Origin: Nomia melanderi
Taxonomy: Eukaryota; Arthropoda; Insecta; Hymenoptera; Halictidae
Direction: 5' to 3'
DNA: 64,000 bases
NCBI RefSeq assembly: GCF_051020985.1
Contig: NW_027475138.1
Span: forward strand, 1,240,001-1,304,000
The position numbers and the translations under genes are program-made. Below the pieces are notes generated by a model. That model was given only the letters and a program-made list of their open reading frames with translations. It was not told the DNA's origin and did no database searches. Every line of letters starts with the position of its first letter. Position 1 is the first letter of the stretch. Below are positions 1-12,599 of the stretch, in pieces.

Positions 1-93
1 GGACACTCAGGGTCAGGGAAAAATCCAATATATATCTGGTGATATCTCGGGTGCTATTACAGATAGCGCAATAAACCAAAGTGAATTGTCTGC

Positions 94-858
94 AGGAGGC
101 CCTGGCGCATGAATCTGTGCAGCGGGAACGATCTCGGACCATCAGGGGCCGAGACATCCACCGTCTCACGGGGCCGGACACTCAGGGTCAGGGAAAAATC
201 CAATATATATGTGGTGATATCTCGGGTGCTATTACAGATAGCGCAATAAATCAAAGTGCATTGTCTGTAGGAGGCCCTGGCGCATGAATCTGTGCAGCGG
301 GAACGACCTCGGACCACCAGGGCCCGAGAAAACGACCGTCTCATGGGGCCGGACGCCAGGGTCAGTGAAAAATCCAATATATATCTGGTGATATCTCGGG
401 TGCTATTACAGATAGCGCAATAAATCAAAGTGCATTGTCTGTAGGAGGCCCTGGCGCATGAATCTGTGCAGCGGGAACGACCTCGGACCACCAGGGGCCG
501 AGAAAACCACAGTCCCATGGAGCCGGACACTCAGGGTCAGGGGAAAATCCAGTATATATCTCTTGATATCTCGGGTGCTATTAGAGATAGCGCAATAAAC
601 CAAAGTGAATTATCTGCAGGAGGCCCTGGCGCATGAATCTGTGCAGCGGGAACGTCCTCGGACCCCCAGGGGCCGAGACAACCACCGTCTCATGGGGCCG
701 GACACTCAGGGTCAGTGAAAAATCCAATATATATCTGGTGATATCTTGGGTGCTATTACAGATAGCGCAATAAATCAAAGTGCATTGTCTGTAGGAGGCC
801 CTGGCGGATGAATCTGTGCAGCGGGAACGACCTCGGACCACCAGGGGCCGAGAAAACC
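94..858 (+). repeat. Block P, copy 1
   Basis: Matches 3,944-4,709. The offset is 3,850 bp at the left and 3,851 bp after a 1-bp deletion near 355 (GACGCCAGG where the partner reads GACGCTCAGG). Shared rare features include CTCACGGGGCC, ACCAGGGCCCGAG, a CCCATGGAGCC monomer and TATATATCTCTTGATATC. Type A versus B differences stop the match at the left, and a C/A difference near 859 stops it at the right. Confidence 0.88.
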
Positions 859-1203
859 TCAGTCTCATGGGGCCGGGCACTCAGGGTCAGGGGAAAATCC
901 AGTATATATCTGGTGATATCTCGGGTGCTATTAGAGATAGCGCAATAAACCAAAGTGAATTATCTGCAGGATGCCCTGGCGCATGAATCTGTGCAAGCGG
1001 GAACGTCCTCGGACATCCTGGGGCCGAGACAACCACCGTCTCATGGGGCCGGACGCTCAGGGTCAGGGTAAAATCCAATATATATCTGGTGATATCTCGG
1101 GTGCTATTACAGATAGCGCAATAAATCAAAGTGCATTGTCTGTAGGAGGCCCTGGCGCATGAATCTGTGCAGCGGGAACGACGTCGGACCACCAGGGGCC
1201 GAA

Positions 1204-2525
1204 AAAACCACAGTCTCATGGGGCCGGACCCTCATGGTCAGGGTAAAATCCATTATATATCTGGTGATATCTCGTGTGCTATTACAGATAGCGCAATAAA
1301 TCAAAGTGCATTGTCTGTAGGAGGCCCTGGCGCATGAATCTGTGCAGCAGGAACGACCTCGGACCACCAGGGGCCGAGAAAACCACAGTCTCATGGGGCC
1401 GGACACTCAGGGTCAGGGGAAAATCCAATATATATCTGGTGATATCTCGGGTGCTATTAGAGATAGCGCAATAAACCAAAGTGAATTATCTGCAGGAGGC
1501 CCTGGCGCATGAATCTGTGCAGCGGGAACGACCTCGGACCACCAGGGGCCGAAAAAACCACAGTCTCATGGGGCCGGACACTCAGGGTCAGGGGAAAATC
1601 CAATATAGATCTGGTGATATCTCGGGTGCTATTACAGATAGCGCAATAAATCAAAGTGCATTGTCTGTAGGAGGCCCTGGCGCATGAATCTGTGCAGCGG
1701 GAACGACCTAGGACCACCCGGGGCCGAGACAACCACCGTCTCATGGGGCCGGACACTCAGGGTCAGGGGAAAATCCAGTATATATCTGGTGATATCTCGG
1801 GTGCTATTAGAGATAGCGTAATAAACCAAAGTGCATTGTCTGTAGGAGGCCCTGGCGCATGAATCTGTGCAGCGGGAACGACCTCGGACCACGAGGGGCC
1901 GAGAAAACCACAGTCTCATGGGGCCGGACACTCAGGGTCAGGGGAAAATCCAGTATATATCTGGTGATATCTCGTGTGCTATTACAGATAGCGCAATAAA
2001 TCAAAGTGCATTGTCTGTAGGAGGCCCTGGCGCATGAATCTGTGCCGCGGGAACGACCTCGGACCACCAGGGGCCGAGAAAACCACAGTCTCATGGGGCC
2101 GGACACTCAGGGTCGGGGAAAAATCCAATATATATCTGGTGATATCTCGGGTGCTATTAGAGATAGCGCAATAAACCAAAGTGAATTGTCTGCAGGAGGC
2201 CCTGGCGCATGAATCTGTGCAGCGGGAACGATCTCGGACCATCAGGGGCCGAGACATCCACCGTCTCATGGGGCCGGACACTCAGGGTCAGGGAAAAATC
2301 CAATATATATCTGGTGATATCTCGGATGCTATTACAGATAGCGCAATAAATCAAAGTGCATTGTCTGTAGGAGGCCCTGGCGCATGAATCCGTGCAGCGG
2401 GAACGACCTCGGACCACCAGGGGCCGAGAAAACCACAGTCTCATGGGGCCGGACACTCAGGGTCAGGGGAAAATCCAATATATATCTGGTGATATCTCGG
2501 GTGCTATTACAGATAGAGCAATAAA
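1204..2525 (+). repeat. Block Q, copy 1 (about 7.5 monomers)
   Basis: Matches 4,704-6,025 at an exact 3,500-bp offset (20 monomers). I see two substitutions: CAGCAGG versus CAGCGGG near 1,349/4,849, and CTGTGC versus CTGGGC near 2,218/5,718. The left limit is an A/G difference at 1,203/4,703. The right limit is a type B to type A switch at 2,526/6,026. Confidence 0.9.
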
Positions 2526-2675
2526 CCAAAGTGAATTATCTGCAGGAGGCCCTGGCGCATGAATCTGTGCAGCAGGAACGACCTCGGACCACCAGGGGCC
2601 GAGAAAACCGCAGTCTCATGGGGCCGGACACTCAGGGTCAGGGAAAAATCCAATATATATCTGGTGATATCTCGG

Positions 2676-2694
2676 GCGCTATTAGAGATAGCGC
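2676..2694. other. Dyad 2, perfect form (GCGCTAT / ATAGCGC)
   Basis: A 7-bp perfect inverted repeat around TAGAG, at consensus 32-50. In the consensus form the left arm is GTGCTAT, so one pair is T-G (a wobble in RNA). The C form occurs in a minority of monomers, for example at about 3,551, 6,177, 7,401, 8,101 and 11,601. Positions 44-50 are among the better conserved in the array. Confidence 0.72.
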
Positions 2695-3943
2695 AATAAA
2701 TCAAAGTGCATTGTCTGTAGGAGGCCCTGGCGCATGAATCTGTGCAGCGGGAACGACCTCGGAACACCAGGGGCCGAGAAAACCACCGTCTCATGGGGCA
2801 GGACACTCAGGGTCAGTGAAAAATCCAATATACATCTGGTGATATCTCGGGTGCTATTACAGATAGCGCAATAAATCAAAGTGCATTGTCTGTAGGAGAC
2901 GCTGGCGCATGAACCTGTTCAGCGGGAACGTTCTCGGACCACCAGGGGCCGAGAAAACGACCGTCTCATGGGGCCGGACGCTCAGGGTCAGTCAAAAATC
3001 CAATATATATCTGGTGATATCTCGGGTGCTATTAGAGATAGCGCAATAAACAAAAGTGAATTATCTGCAGGAGGCCCTGGCGCATGAATCTGTGCAACGG
3101 GAACGACCTCGGACCACCAGGGGCCAAGAAAACCACAGTCTCATGGGGCCGGATACTCAGGGTCAGGGGAAAATCCAATATAGATCTGGTGATATCTCGG
3201 GTGCTATTACAGATAGCGCAATAAATCATAGTGCATTGTCTGTAGGAGACCCTGGCGCATGAATCTGGCCAGCGGGAACGACCTCGGACCACCAGCGGCC
3301 GAGAAAACCACCGTCTCATGGGGCCGGACACTCAGGGTCGGGGAAAAATCCAATATATATCTGGTGATATCTCGGGTGCTATTAGAGATAGCGCAATAAA
3401 CCAAAGTGAATTGTCTGCAGGAGGCCCTGGCGCATGAATCTGTGCAGCAGGAACGACCTCGGACCACCAGGGGCCGAGAAAACCGCAGTCTCATGGGGCC
3501 GGACACTCAGGGTCAGGGAAAAATCCAATATATATCTGGTGATATCTCGGGCGCTATTAGAGATAGCGCAATAAATCAAAGTGCATTGTCTGTAGGAGGC
3601 CCTGGCGCATGAATCTGTGCAGCGGGAACGTCCTCGGACCCCCAGGGGCCGAGACAACCACCGTCTCATGGGGCCGGACACTCAGGGTCAGTGAAAAATC
3701 CAATATATATCTGGTGATATCTTGGGTGCTATTACAGATAGCGCAATAAATCAAAGTGCTTTGTCTGTAGGAGGCCCTGGCGGATGAATCTGTGCAGCGG
3801 GAACGACCTCGGACCACCAGGGGCCGAGAAAACCACAGTCTCATGGGGCCGGACCCTCATGGTCAGGGTAAAATCCATTATATATCTGGTGATATCTCGT
3901 GTGCTATTACAGATAGCGCAATAAATCAAAGTGCATTGTCTGT

Positions 3944-4709
3944 AGGAGGCCCTGGCGCATGAATCTGTGCAGCGGGAACGATCTCGGACCATCAGGGGCC
4001 GAGACATCCACCGTCTCACGGGGCCGGACACTCAGGGTCAGGGAAAAATCCAATATATATGTGGTGATATCTCGGGTGCTATTACAGATAGCGCAATAAA
4101 TCAAAGTGCATTGTCTGTAGGAGGCCCTGGCGCATGAATCTGTGCAGCGGGAACGACCTCGGACCACCAGGGCCCGAGAAAACGACCGTCTCATGGGGCC
4201 GGACGCTCAGGGTCAGTGAAAAATCCAATATATATCTGGTGATATCTCGGGTGCTATTACAGATAGCGCAATAAATCAAAGTGCATTGTCTGTAGGAGGC
4301 CCTGGCGCATGAATCTGTGCAGCGGGAACGACCTCGGACCACCAGGGGCCGAGAAAACCACAGTCCCATGGAGCCGGACACTCAGGGTCAGGGGAAAATC
4401 CAGTATATATCTCTTGATATCTCGGGTGCTATTAGAGATAGCGCAATAAACCAAAGTGAATTATCTGCAGGAGGCTCTGGCGCATGAATCTGTGCAGCGG
4501 GAACGTCCTCGGACCCCCAGGGGCCGAGACAACCACCGTCTCATGGGGCCGGACACTCAGGGTCAGTGAAAAATCCAATATATATCTGGTGATATCTTGG
4601 GTGCTATTACAGATAGCGCAATAAATCAAAGTGCATTGTCTGTAGGAGGCCCTGGCGGATGAATCTGTGCAGCGGGAACGACCTCGGACCACCAGGGGCC
4701 GAGAAAACC
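3944..4709 (+). repeat. Block P, copy 2
   Basis: Second copy of the segment at 94-858. It keeps the T that copy 1 lost near 355 and has its own substitution, GAGGCTCTGG for GAGGCCCTGG near 4,475. Part of the same block, including the CCCATGGAGCC monomer, recurs at about 9,540-10,080, so this is at least a three-copy family. Confidence 0.88.
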
Positions 4710-4919
4710 ACAGTCTCATGGGGCCGGACCCTCATGGTCAGGGTAAAATCCATTATATATCTGGTGATATCTCGTGTGCTATTACAGATAGCGCAATAAA
4801 TCAAAGTGCATTGTCTGTAGGAGGCCCTGGCGCATGAATCTGTGCAGCGGGAACGACCTCGGACCACCAGGGGCCGAGAAAACCACAGTCTCATGGGGCC
4901 GGACACTCAGGGTCAGGGG

Positions 4920-5094
4920 AAAATCCAATATATATCTGGTGATATCTCGGGTGCTATTAGAGATAGCGCAATAAACCAAAGTGAATTATCTGCAGGAGGC
5001 CCTGGCGCATGAATCTGTGCAGCGGGAACGACCTCGGACCACCAGGGGCCGAAAAAACCACAGTCTCATGGGGCCGGACACTCAGGGTCAGGGG
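4920..5094 (+). repeat. Representative type B monomer (PstI type)
   Basis: Type B differs from type A at five linked sites: G41, C57, A65, A69 and C74. C74 creates a PstI site (CTGCAG) at consensus 71-76. Apart from G134A this copy is otherwise the consensus. Types A and B tend to alternate, giving a loose 350-bp dimer, but the alternation is often broken. Recombinant states (for example G41 with T57/C65) are common, so the block is exchanged between copies. Confidence 0.9.
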
Positions 5095-5269
5095 AAAATC
5101 CAATATAGATCTGGTGATATCTCGGGTGCTATTACAGATAGCGCAATAAATCAAAGTGCATTGTCTGTAGGAGGCCCTGGCGCATGAATCTGTGCAGCGG
5201 GAACGACCTAGGACCACCCGGGGCCGAGACAACCACCGTCTCATGGGGCCGGACACTCAGGGTCAGGGG
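5095..5269 (+). repeat. Representative BglII-type monomer
   Basis: T14G turns the usual TATATATC into TATAGATC and creates BglII AGATCT at consensus 13-18 while EcoRV at 22-27 is kept. Copies of this subtype are scattered singly or in pairs through domain I and domain III. Examples begin near 1,600, 3,177, 6,676, 6,851, 12,100, 12,275, 21,553 and 21,728. They are nearly absent from 34 to 41.8 kb and return at 43.8, 45.4, 48.5, 50.2, 53.4, 58.8, 61.4 and 62.3 kb. Confidence 0.85.
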
Positions 5270-7369
5270 AAAATCCAGTATATATCTGGTGATATCTCGG
5301 GTGCTATTAGAGATAGCGTAATAAACCAAAGTGCATTGTCTGTAGGAGGCCCTGGCGCATGAATCTGTGCAGCGGGAACGACCTCGGACCACGAGGGGCC
5401 GAGAAAACCACAGTCTCATGGGGCCGGACACTCAGGGTCAGGGGAAAATCCAGTATATATCTGGTGATATCTCGTGTGCTATTACAGATAGCGCAATAAA
5501 TCAAAGTGCATTGTCTGTAGGAGGCCCTGGCGCATGAATCTGTGCCGCGGGAACGACCTCGGACCACCAGGGGCCGAGAAAACCACAGTCTCATGGGGCC
5601 GGACACTCAGGGTCGGGGAAAAATCCAATATATATCTGGTGATATCTCGGGTGCTATTAGAGATAGCGCAATAAACCAAAGTGAATTGTCTGCAGGAGGC
5701 CCTGGCGCATGAATCTGGGCAGCGGGAACGATCTCGGACCATCAGGGGCCGAGACATCCACCGTCTCATGGGGCCGGACACTCAGGGTCAGGGAAAAATC
5801 CAATATATATCTGGTGATATCTCGGATGCTATTACAGATAGCGCAATAAATCAAAGTGCATTGTCTGTAGGAGGCCCTGGCGCATGAATCCGTGCAGCGG
5901 GAACGACCTCGGACCACCAGGGGCCGAGAAAACCACAGTCTCATGGGGCCGGACACTCAGGGTCAGGGGAAAATCCAATATATATCTGGTGATATCTCGG
6001 GTGCTATTACAGATAGAGCAATAAATCAAAGTGCATTGTCTGTAGGAGGCCCTGGCGCATGAATGTGTGCAGCGGGAACGACCTCGGACCACCAGGGGCC
6101 GAGAAAACCGCAGTCTCATGGGGCCGGACACTCAGGGTCAGGGAAAAATCCAATATATATCTGGTGATATCTCGGGCGCTATTAGAGATAGCGCAATAAA
6201 TCAAAGTGCTTTGTCTGTAGGAGGCCCTGGCGCATGAATCTGTGCAGCGGGAACGACCTCGGAACACCAGGGACCGAGAAAACCACCGTCTCATGGGGCC
6301 GGACACTCAGGGTCAGTGAAAAATCCAATATATATGTGGTGATATCTCGGGTGCTATTACAGATAGCGCAATAAATCAAAGTGCATTGTCTGTAGGAGAC
6401 CCTGGCGCATGAACCTGCGAAGCGGGAACGACCTCGGACCACCAGGGGCCGAGAAAACGACCGTCTCATGGGGCCGGACGCTCAGGGTGAGTGAAAAATC
6501 CAATATATATCTGGTGATATCTCGGGTGCTATTAGAGATAGCGCAATAAACCAAAGTGAATTATCTGCAGGAGGCCCTGGCGCATGAATCTGTGCAACGG
6601 GAACGACCCCGGACCACCAGGGGCCGAGAAAACCACAGTCTCATGGGGCCGGACACTCAGGGTCAGGGGAAAATCCAATATAGATCTGGTGATATCTCGG
6701 GTGCTATTACACATAGCGCAATAAACCAAAGTGAATTATCTGAAGGAGGCCCTTGCGCATGAATCTGTGCAACGGGAACGTCCTCGGACCACCAAGGGCC
6801 GAGAAAACCACAGTCTCATGGGGCCGGACACTCAGGGTCAGTGGAAAATCCAATATAGATCTGGTGATATCTCGGGTGCTATTACAGATAGCGCAATAAA
6901 TCAAAGTGCATTACCTGTAGGAGGCCCTGGCGCATGAATCTGTGCAGCGGGAACGTCCTCGGACCTCCAGGGGCCGAGACAACGACCGTCTCATGGGGCC
7001 GGACACTCAGGGTCAGGGTAAAATCCAATATATATCTGGTGATATCTCGGGTGCTATAACAGATAGCGCTATAAATCAAAGTGCATTGTCTGTAGGAGGC
7101 CCTGGCGCATGAATCTGTGCAGCGGGAACGACCTCGGACCACCAGGGGCCGAGAAAACCACGGTCTCATGGGGCCGGACACTCAGGGTCAGGGGAAAATC
7201 CAATATATATCTGGTGATATCTCGGGTGCTATTACAGATAGAGCAATAAATCAAAGTGCATTGTCTGTAGGAGGCCCTGGCGCATGAATGTGTGCAGCGG
7301 GAACGACCTCGGACCACCAGGGGCCGAGAAAACCGCAGTCTCATGGGGCCGGACACTCAGGGTCAGGGA

Positions 7370-7544
7370 AAAATCCAATATATATCTGGTGATATCTCGG
7401 GCGCTATTAGAGATAGCGCAATAAGCCAAAGGGAATTATCTGCAGGAGGCCCTGGCGCATGCATCTGTGCAGCGGGAACGACCTAGGACCACCAGGGGCC
7501 GAGAAAACCACCGTCTCATGGGGCCGGACACTCAGGGTAAGGGA
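7370..7544 (+). repeat. Representative type C monomer (SphI/AvrII type)
   Basis: This subtype has AATAAG instead of AATAAA and an AGGGAATTATC block. It has a SphI site (GCATGC, 7,457-7,462) where most copies read GCATGA, and an AvrII site (CCTAGG, 7,482-7,487). The same combination recurs near 11,657, 14,808, 17,434, 18,308, 49,607, 51,352, 55,202, 59,754 and 63,954. Partial versions with SphI but without AvrII occur near 24,957, 31,606, 35,806, 36,331 and 44,380. The preceding or same monomer often carries the GCGCTAT form of dyad 2. Confidence 0.85.
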
Positions 7545-9540
7545 AAAATCCAATATATATCTGGTGATATCTCGGGTGCTATTAGAGATAGCGCAATAAA
7601 CCAAAGTGAATTATCTGCAGGAGGCCCTGGCGCATGAATCTGTGCAACGGGAACGACCTCGGACCACCAGGGGCCGAGAAAACCACAGTCTCATGGGGCC
7701 GGATACTCAGGGTCAGGGGAAAATCCAATATAGATCTGGTGATATCTCGGGTGCTATTACAAATAGCGCAATAAATCATAGTGCATTGTCTGTAGGAGGC
7801 CCTGGCGCATGAATCTGGCCAGCGGGAACGACCTCGGACCACCAGCGGCCGAGAAAACCACCGTCTCATGGGGCCGGACACTCAGGGTCGGGGAAAAATC
7901 CAATATATATCGGGTGATATCTCGGGTGCTATTAGAGATAGCGCAATAAACCAAAGTGAATTGTCTGCAGGAGGCCCTGGCGCATGAATCTGTGCAGCAG
8001 GAACGACCTCGGACCACCAGGGGCCGAGAAAACCGCAGTCTCATGGGGCCGGACACTCAGGGTCAGGGAAAAATCCAATATATATCTGGTGATATCTCAG
8101 GCGCTATTAGAGATAGCGCAATAAATCAAAGTGCATTGTCTGTAGGAGGCCCTGGCGCATGAATCTGTGCAGCGGGAACGACCTCGGAACACCAGGGGCC
8201 GAGAAAACCACCGTCTCATGGGGCAGGACACTCAGGGTCAGTGAAAAATCCAATATATATCTGGTGATATCTCGGGTGCTATTACAGATAGCGCAATAAA
8301 TCAAAGTGCACTGTCTGTAGGAGACGCTGGCGCATGAACCTGTTCAGCGGGAACGTTCTCGGACCACCAGGGGCCGAGAAAACGACCGTCTCATGGGGCC
8401 GGACGCTCAGGGTCAGTGAAAAATCCAATATATATCTGGTGATATCTCGGGTGCTATTAGAGATAGCGCAATAAACAAAAGTGAATTATCTGCAGGAGGC
8501 CCTGGCGCATGAATCTGTGCAACGGGAACGACCTCGGACCACCAGGGGCCAAGAAAACCACAGTCTCATGGGGCCGGATACTCAGGGTCAGGGGAAAATC
8601 CAATATAGATCTGGTGATATCTCGGGTGCTATTACAGATAGCGCAATAAATCATAGTGCATTGTCTGTAGGAGACCCTGGCGCATGAATCTGGCCAGCGG
8701 GAACGACCTCGGACCACCAGCGGCCGAGAAAACCACCGTCTCATGGGGCCGGACACTCAGGGTCGGGGAAAAATCCAATATATATCTGGTGATATCTCGG
8801 GTGCTATTAGAGATAGCGCAATAAACCAAAGTGAATTGTCTGCAGGAGGCCCTGGCGCATGAATCTGTGCAGCAGGAACGACCTCGGACCACCAGGGGCC
8901 GAGAAAACCGCAGTCTCATGGGGCCGGACACTCAGGGTCAGGGAAAAATCCAATATATATCTGGTGATATCTCGGGCGCTATTAGAGATAGCGCAATAAA
9001 TCAAAGTGCATTGTCTGTAGGAGGCCCTGGCGCATGAATCTGTGCAGCGGGAACGACCTCGGAACACCAGGGGCCGAGAAAACCACCGTCTCATGGGGCA
9101 GGGCACTCAGGGTCAGTGAAAAATCCAATATATATCTGGTGATATCTCGGGTGCTATTACAGATAGCGCAATAAATCAAAGTGCATTGTCTGTAGGAGAC
9201 GCTGGCGCATGAACCTGTTCAGCGGGAACGTTCTCGGACCACCAGGGGCCGAGAAAACGACCGTCTCATGGGGCCGGACGCTCAGGGTCAGTGAAAAATC
9301 CAATATATATCTGGTGATATCTCGGGTGCTATTAGAGATAGCGCAATAAACCAAAGTGAATTATCTGCAGGAGGCCCTGGCGCATGAATCTGTGCAACGG
9401 GAACGACCTCGGACCACCAGGGGCCAAGAAAACCACAGTCTCATGGGGCCGGATACTCAGGGTGAGGGGAAAATCCAATATAGATCTGGTGATATCTCGG
9501 GTGCTATTACAGATAGCGCAATAAATCAAAGTGCATTGTC
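7545..9540 (+). repeat. 875-bp (5-monomer) higher-order tandem, about 2.3 copies
   Basis: Units at 7,545-8,419 and 8,420-9,294 plus a partial third unit repeat at exactly 875 bp. Each unit contains the marker M monomer, a CAGCAGGAACG monomer, an ACACCAGGGGCC / GGGGCAGGACAC monomer and a GTTCTCGGACC monomer in fixed order. Units differ by a few substitutions (GAGGCCCTGG versus GAGACCCTGG; GGGGCCGAG versus GGGGCCAAG). Most of one unit is also at about 2,600-3,480, where it matches the second unit best at 5,425 bp, and related units recur in 48-64 kb. Confidence 0.88.
8595..8769 (+). repeat. Marker monomer M shared by both array flanks
   Basis: This BglII-type copy also carries AATCATAGTGC, CTGGCCAGC (MscI) and ACCAGCGGCC in place of the usual motifs. 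The combination recurs near 3,170, 7,720, 48,490, 50,215, 53,365, 58,790, 61,415 and 62,290. The CCAGCGGCC element alone is also near 12,399, 36,540, 59,270, 62,764 and 63,114. It is therefore concentrated in 1-12.4 kb and 48-64 kb, with a single hit in between. Confidence 0.85.
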
Positions 9541-9799
9541 TGTAGGAGGCCCTGGCGCATGAATCTGTGCAGCGGGAACGACCTCGGACCACCAGGGCCC
9601 GAGAAAACGACCGTCTCATGGGGCCGGACGCTCAGGGTCAGTGAAAAATCCAATATATATCTGGTGATATCTCGGGTGCTATTACAGATAGCGCAATAAA
9701 TCAAAGTGCATTGTCTGTAGGAGGCCCTGGCGCATGAATCTGTGCAGCGGGAACGACCTCGGACCACCAGGGGCCGAGAAAACCACAGTCCCATGGAGC

Positions 9800-12348
9800 C
9801 GGACACTCAGGGTCAGGGGAAAATCCAGTATATATCTCTTGATATCTCGGGTGCTATTAGAGATAGCGCAATAAACCAAAGTGAATTATCTGCAGGAGGC
9901 CCTGGCGCATGAATCTGTGCAGCGGGAACGTCCTCGGACCCCCAGGGGCCGAGACAACCACCGTCTCATGGGGCCGGACACTCAGGGTCAGTGAAAAATC
10001 CAATATATATCTGGTGATATCTCGGGTGCTATTACAGATAGCGCAATAAATCAAAGTGCATTGTCTGTAGGAGGCCCTGGCGGATGAATCTGTGCAGCGG
10101 GAACGACCTCGGACCACCAGGGGCCGAGAAAACCTCAGTCTCATGGGGCCGGGCACTCAGCGTCAGGGGAAAATCCAGTATATATCTGGTGATATCTCGG
10201 GTGCTATTAGAGATAGCGCAATAAACCAAAGTGAATTATCTGCAGGATGCCCTGGCGCATGAATCTGTGCAAGCGGGAACGTCCTCGGACCTCCTGGGGC
10301 CGAGACAACCACCGTCTCATGGGGCCGGACGCTCAGGGTCAGGGTAAAATCCAATATATATCTGGTGATATCTCGGGTGCTATTACAGATAGCGCAATAA
10401 ATCAAAGTGCATTGTCTGTAGGAGGCCCTGGCGCATGAATCTGTGCAGCAGGAACAACGTCGGACCACCAGGGGCCGAAAAAACCACAGTCTCATGGGGA
10501 CGGACCCTCATGGTCAGGGTAAAATCCATTATATATCTGGTGATATCTCGTGTGCTATTACAGATAGCGCAATAAATCAAAGTGCATTGTCTGTAGGAGG
10601 CCCTGGCGCATGAATCTCTGCAGCGGGAACGACCTCGGACCACCAGGGGCCGAGAAACCACAGTCTCATGGGGCCGGACACTCAGGGTCAGGGGAAAATC
10701 CAATATATATCTGGTGATATCTCGGGTGCTATTAGAGATAGCGCAATAAACCAAAGTGAATTATCTGCAGGAGGCCCTGGCGCATGAATCTGTGCAGCGG
10801 GAACGACCTCGGACCACCAGGGGCCGAAAAAACCACAGTCTCATGGGGCCGGATACTCAGGGTCAGGGGAAAATCCAATATAGATCTGGTGATATCTCGG
10901 GTGCTATTACAGATAGCGCAATAAATCAAAGTGCATTGTCTGTAGGAGGCCCTGGCGCATGAATCTGTGCAGCGGGAACGACCTAGGACCACCCGGGGCC
11001 GAGACAACCACCGTCTCATGGGGCCGGACACTCAGGGTCAGGGGAAAATCCAGTATATATCTGGTGATATTTCGGGTGCTATTAGAGATAGCGTAATAAA
11101 CCAAAGTGCATTGTCTGCAGGAGGCCCTGGCGCATGAATCTGTGCAGCGGGAACGATCTCGGACCATCAGGGGCCGAGACATCCACCGTCTCATGGGGCC
11201 GGACACTCAGGGTCAGGGAAAAATCCAATATATATCTGGTGATATCTCGGATGCTATTACAGATAGCGCAATAAATCAAAGTGCATTGTCTGTAGGAGGC
11301 CCTGGCGCATGAATCCGGGCAGCGGGAACGACCTCGGACCACCAGGGGCCGAGAAAACCACAGTCTCATGGGGCCGGACACTCAGGGTCAGGGGAAAATC
11401 CAATATATATCTGGTGATATCTCGGGTGCTATTACAGATAGAGCAATAAATCAAAGTGCATTGTCTGTAGGAGGCCCTGGCGCATGAATGTGTGCAGCGG
11501 GAACGACCTCGGACCACCAGGGGCCGAGAAAACCGCAGTCTCATGGGGCCGGACACTCAGGGTCAGGGAAAAATCCAATATATATCTGGTGATATCTCGG
11601 GCGCTATTAGAGATAGCGCAATAAGCCAAAGGGAATTATCTGCAGGAGGCCCTGGCGCATGCATCTGTGCAGCGGGAACGACCTAGGACCACCAGGGGCC
11701 GAGAAAACCACCGTCTCATGGGGCCGGACACTCAGGGTAAGGGAAAAATCCAATATATATCTGGTGATATCTCGGGTGCTATTAGAGATAGCGCAATAAA
11801 CGAAAGTGAATTATCTGCAGGAGGCCCTGGCGCATGAATCTGTGCAGCGGGAACGACCGCGGACCACCAGGGGCCGAGAAAACCACCGTCTCATGGGGCC
11901 GGACACTCAGGGACAGGGAAAAATCCAATATATATCTGGTGATATCTCGGGTGCTATTAGAGATAGCGCAATAAACCAAAGTGAGTTATCTGCAGGAGGC
12001 CCTGGCGCATGAATCTGTGCAACGGGAACGACCTCGGACCACCAGGGGCCGAGAAAACCACAGTCTCATGGGGCCGGACACTCAGGGTCAGGGGAAAATC
12101 CAATATAGATCTGGTGATATCTCGGGTGCTATTACACATAGCGCAATAAACCAAAGTGAATTATCTGAAGGAGGCCCTTGCGCATGAATCTGTGCAACGG
12201 GAACGTCCTCGGACCACCAGGGGCCGAGAAAACCACAGTCTCATGGGGCCGGACACTCAGGGTCAGTGGAAAATCCAATATAGATCTGGTGATATCTCGG
12301 GTGCTATTACAGATAGCGCAATAAATCAAAGTGCATTACCTGTAGGAG
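9800..12348 (+). repeat. Block R, copy 1 (lacks two monomers)
   Basis: Pairs with 12,600-15,499. The offset is 2,800 bp at the left (2,801 after a 1-bp deletion near 10,657) and jumps to 3,151 bp from about 11,118. The difference of 350 bp is exactly two monomers. The two monomers missing here are present in the other copy and in the corresponding places at about 1.8-2.2 kb and 5.3-5.7 kb, so this copy appears to have lost them. Confidence 0.88.
11045..11219 (+). repeat. Hybrid monomer at a two-monomer deletion
   Basis: The left part (to C at 11,109) matches the monomer type seen near 1,770-1,840 and 13,850-13,917. The right part (from C at 11,118) matches the type found two monomers further on, near 2,190 and 14,268. 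The crossover therefore lies in the 8 shared bases 11,110-11,117. This is what unequal exchange in register between two monomers would leave. Confidence 0.85.
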
Positions 12349-12599
12349 ACCCTGGCGCATGAATCTGGCCAGCGGGAACGACCTCGGACCACCAGCGGCC
12401 GAGAAAACCACCGTCTCATGGGGCCGGACACTCAGGGTCGGGGAAAAATCCAATATATATCTGGTGATATCTCGGGTGCTATTAGAGATAGCGCAATAAA
12501 CCAAAGTGAATTGTCTGCAGGAGGCCCTGGCGCATGAATCTGTGCAGCAGGAACGACCTCGGACCACCAGGGGCCGATAAAACCGCAGTCTCATGGGGC

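Larger units (their letters stand above)
4704..6025 (+). repeat. Block Q, copy 2
   Basis: Second copy of 1,204-2,525, 3,500 bp away. With block P beside it (offset 3,850-3,851 rather than 3,500) it shows that neighbouring segments were copied in separate events, or that two monomers were gained or lost at the junction near 860-1,200. Confidence 0.9.
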
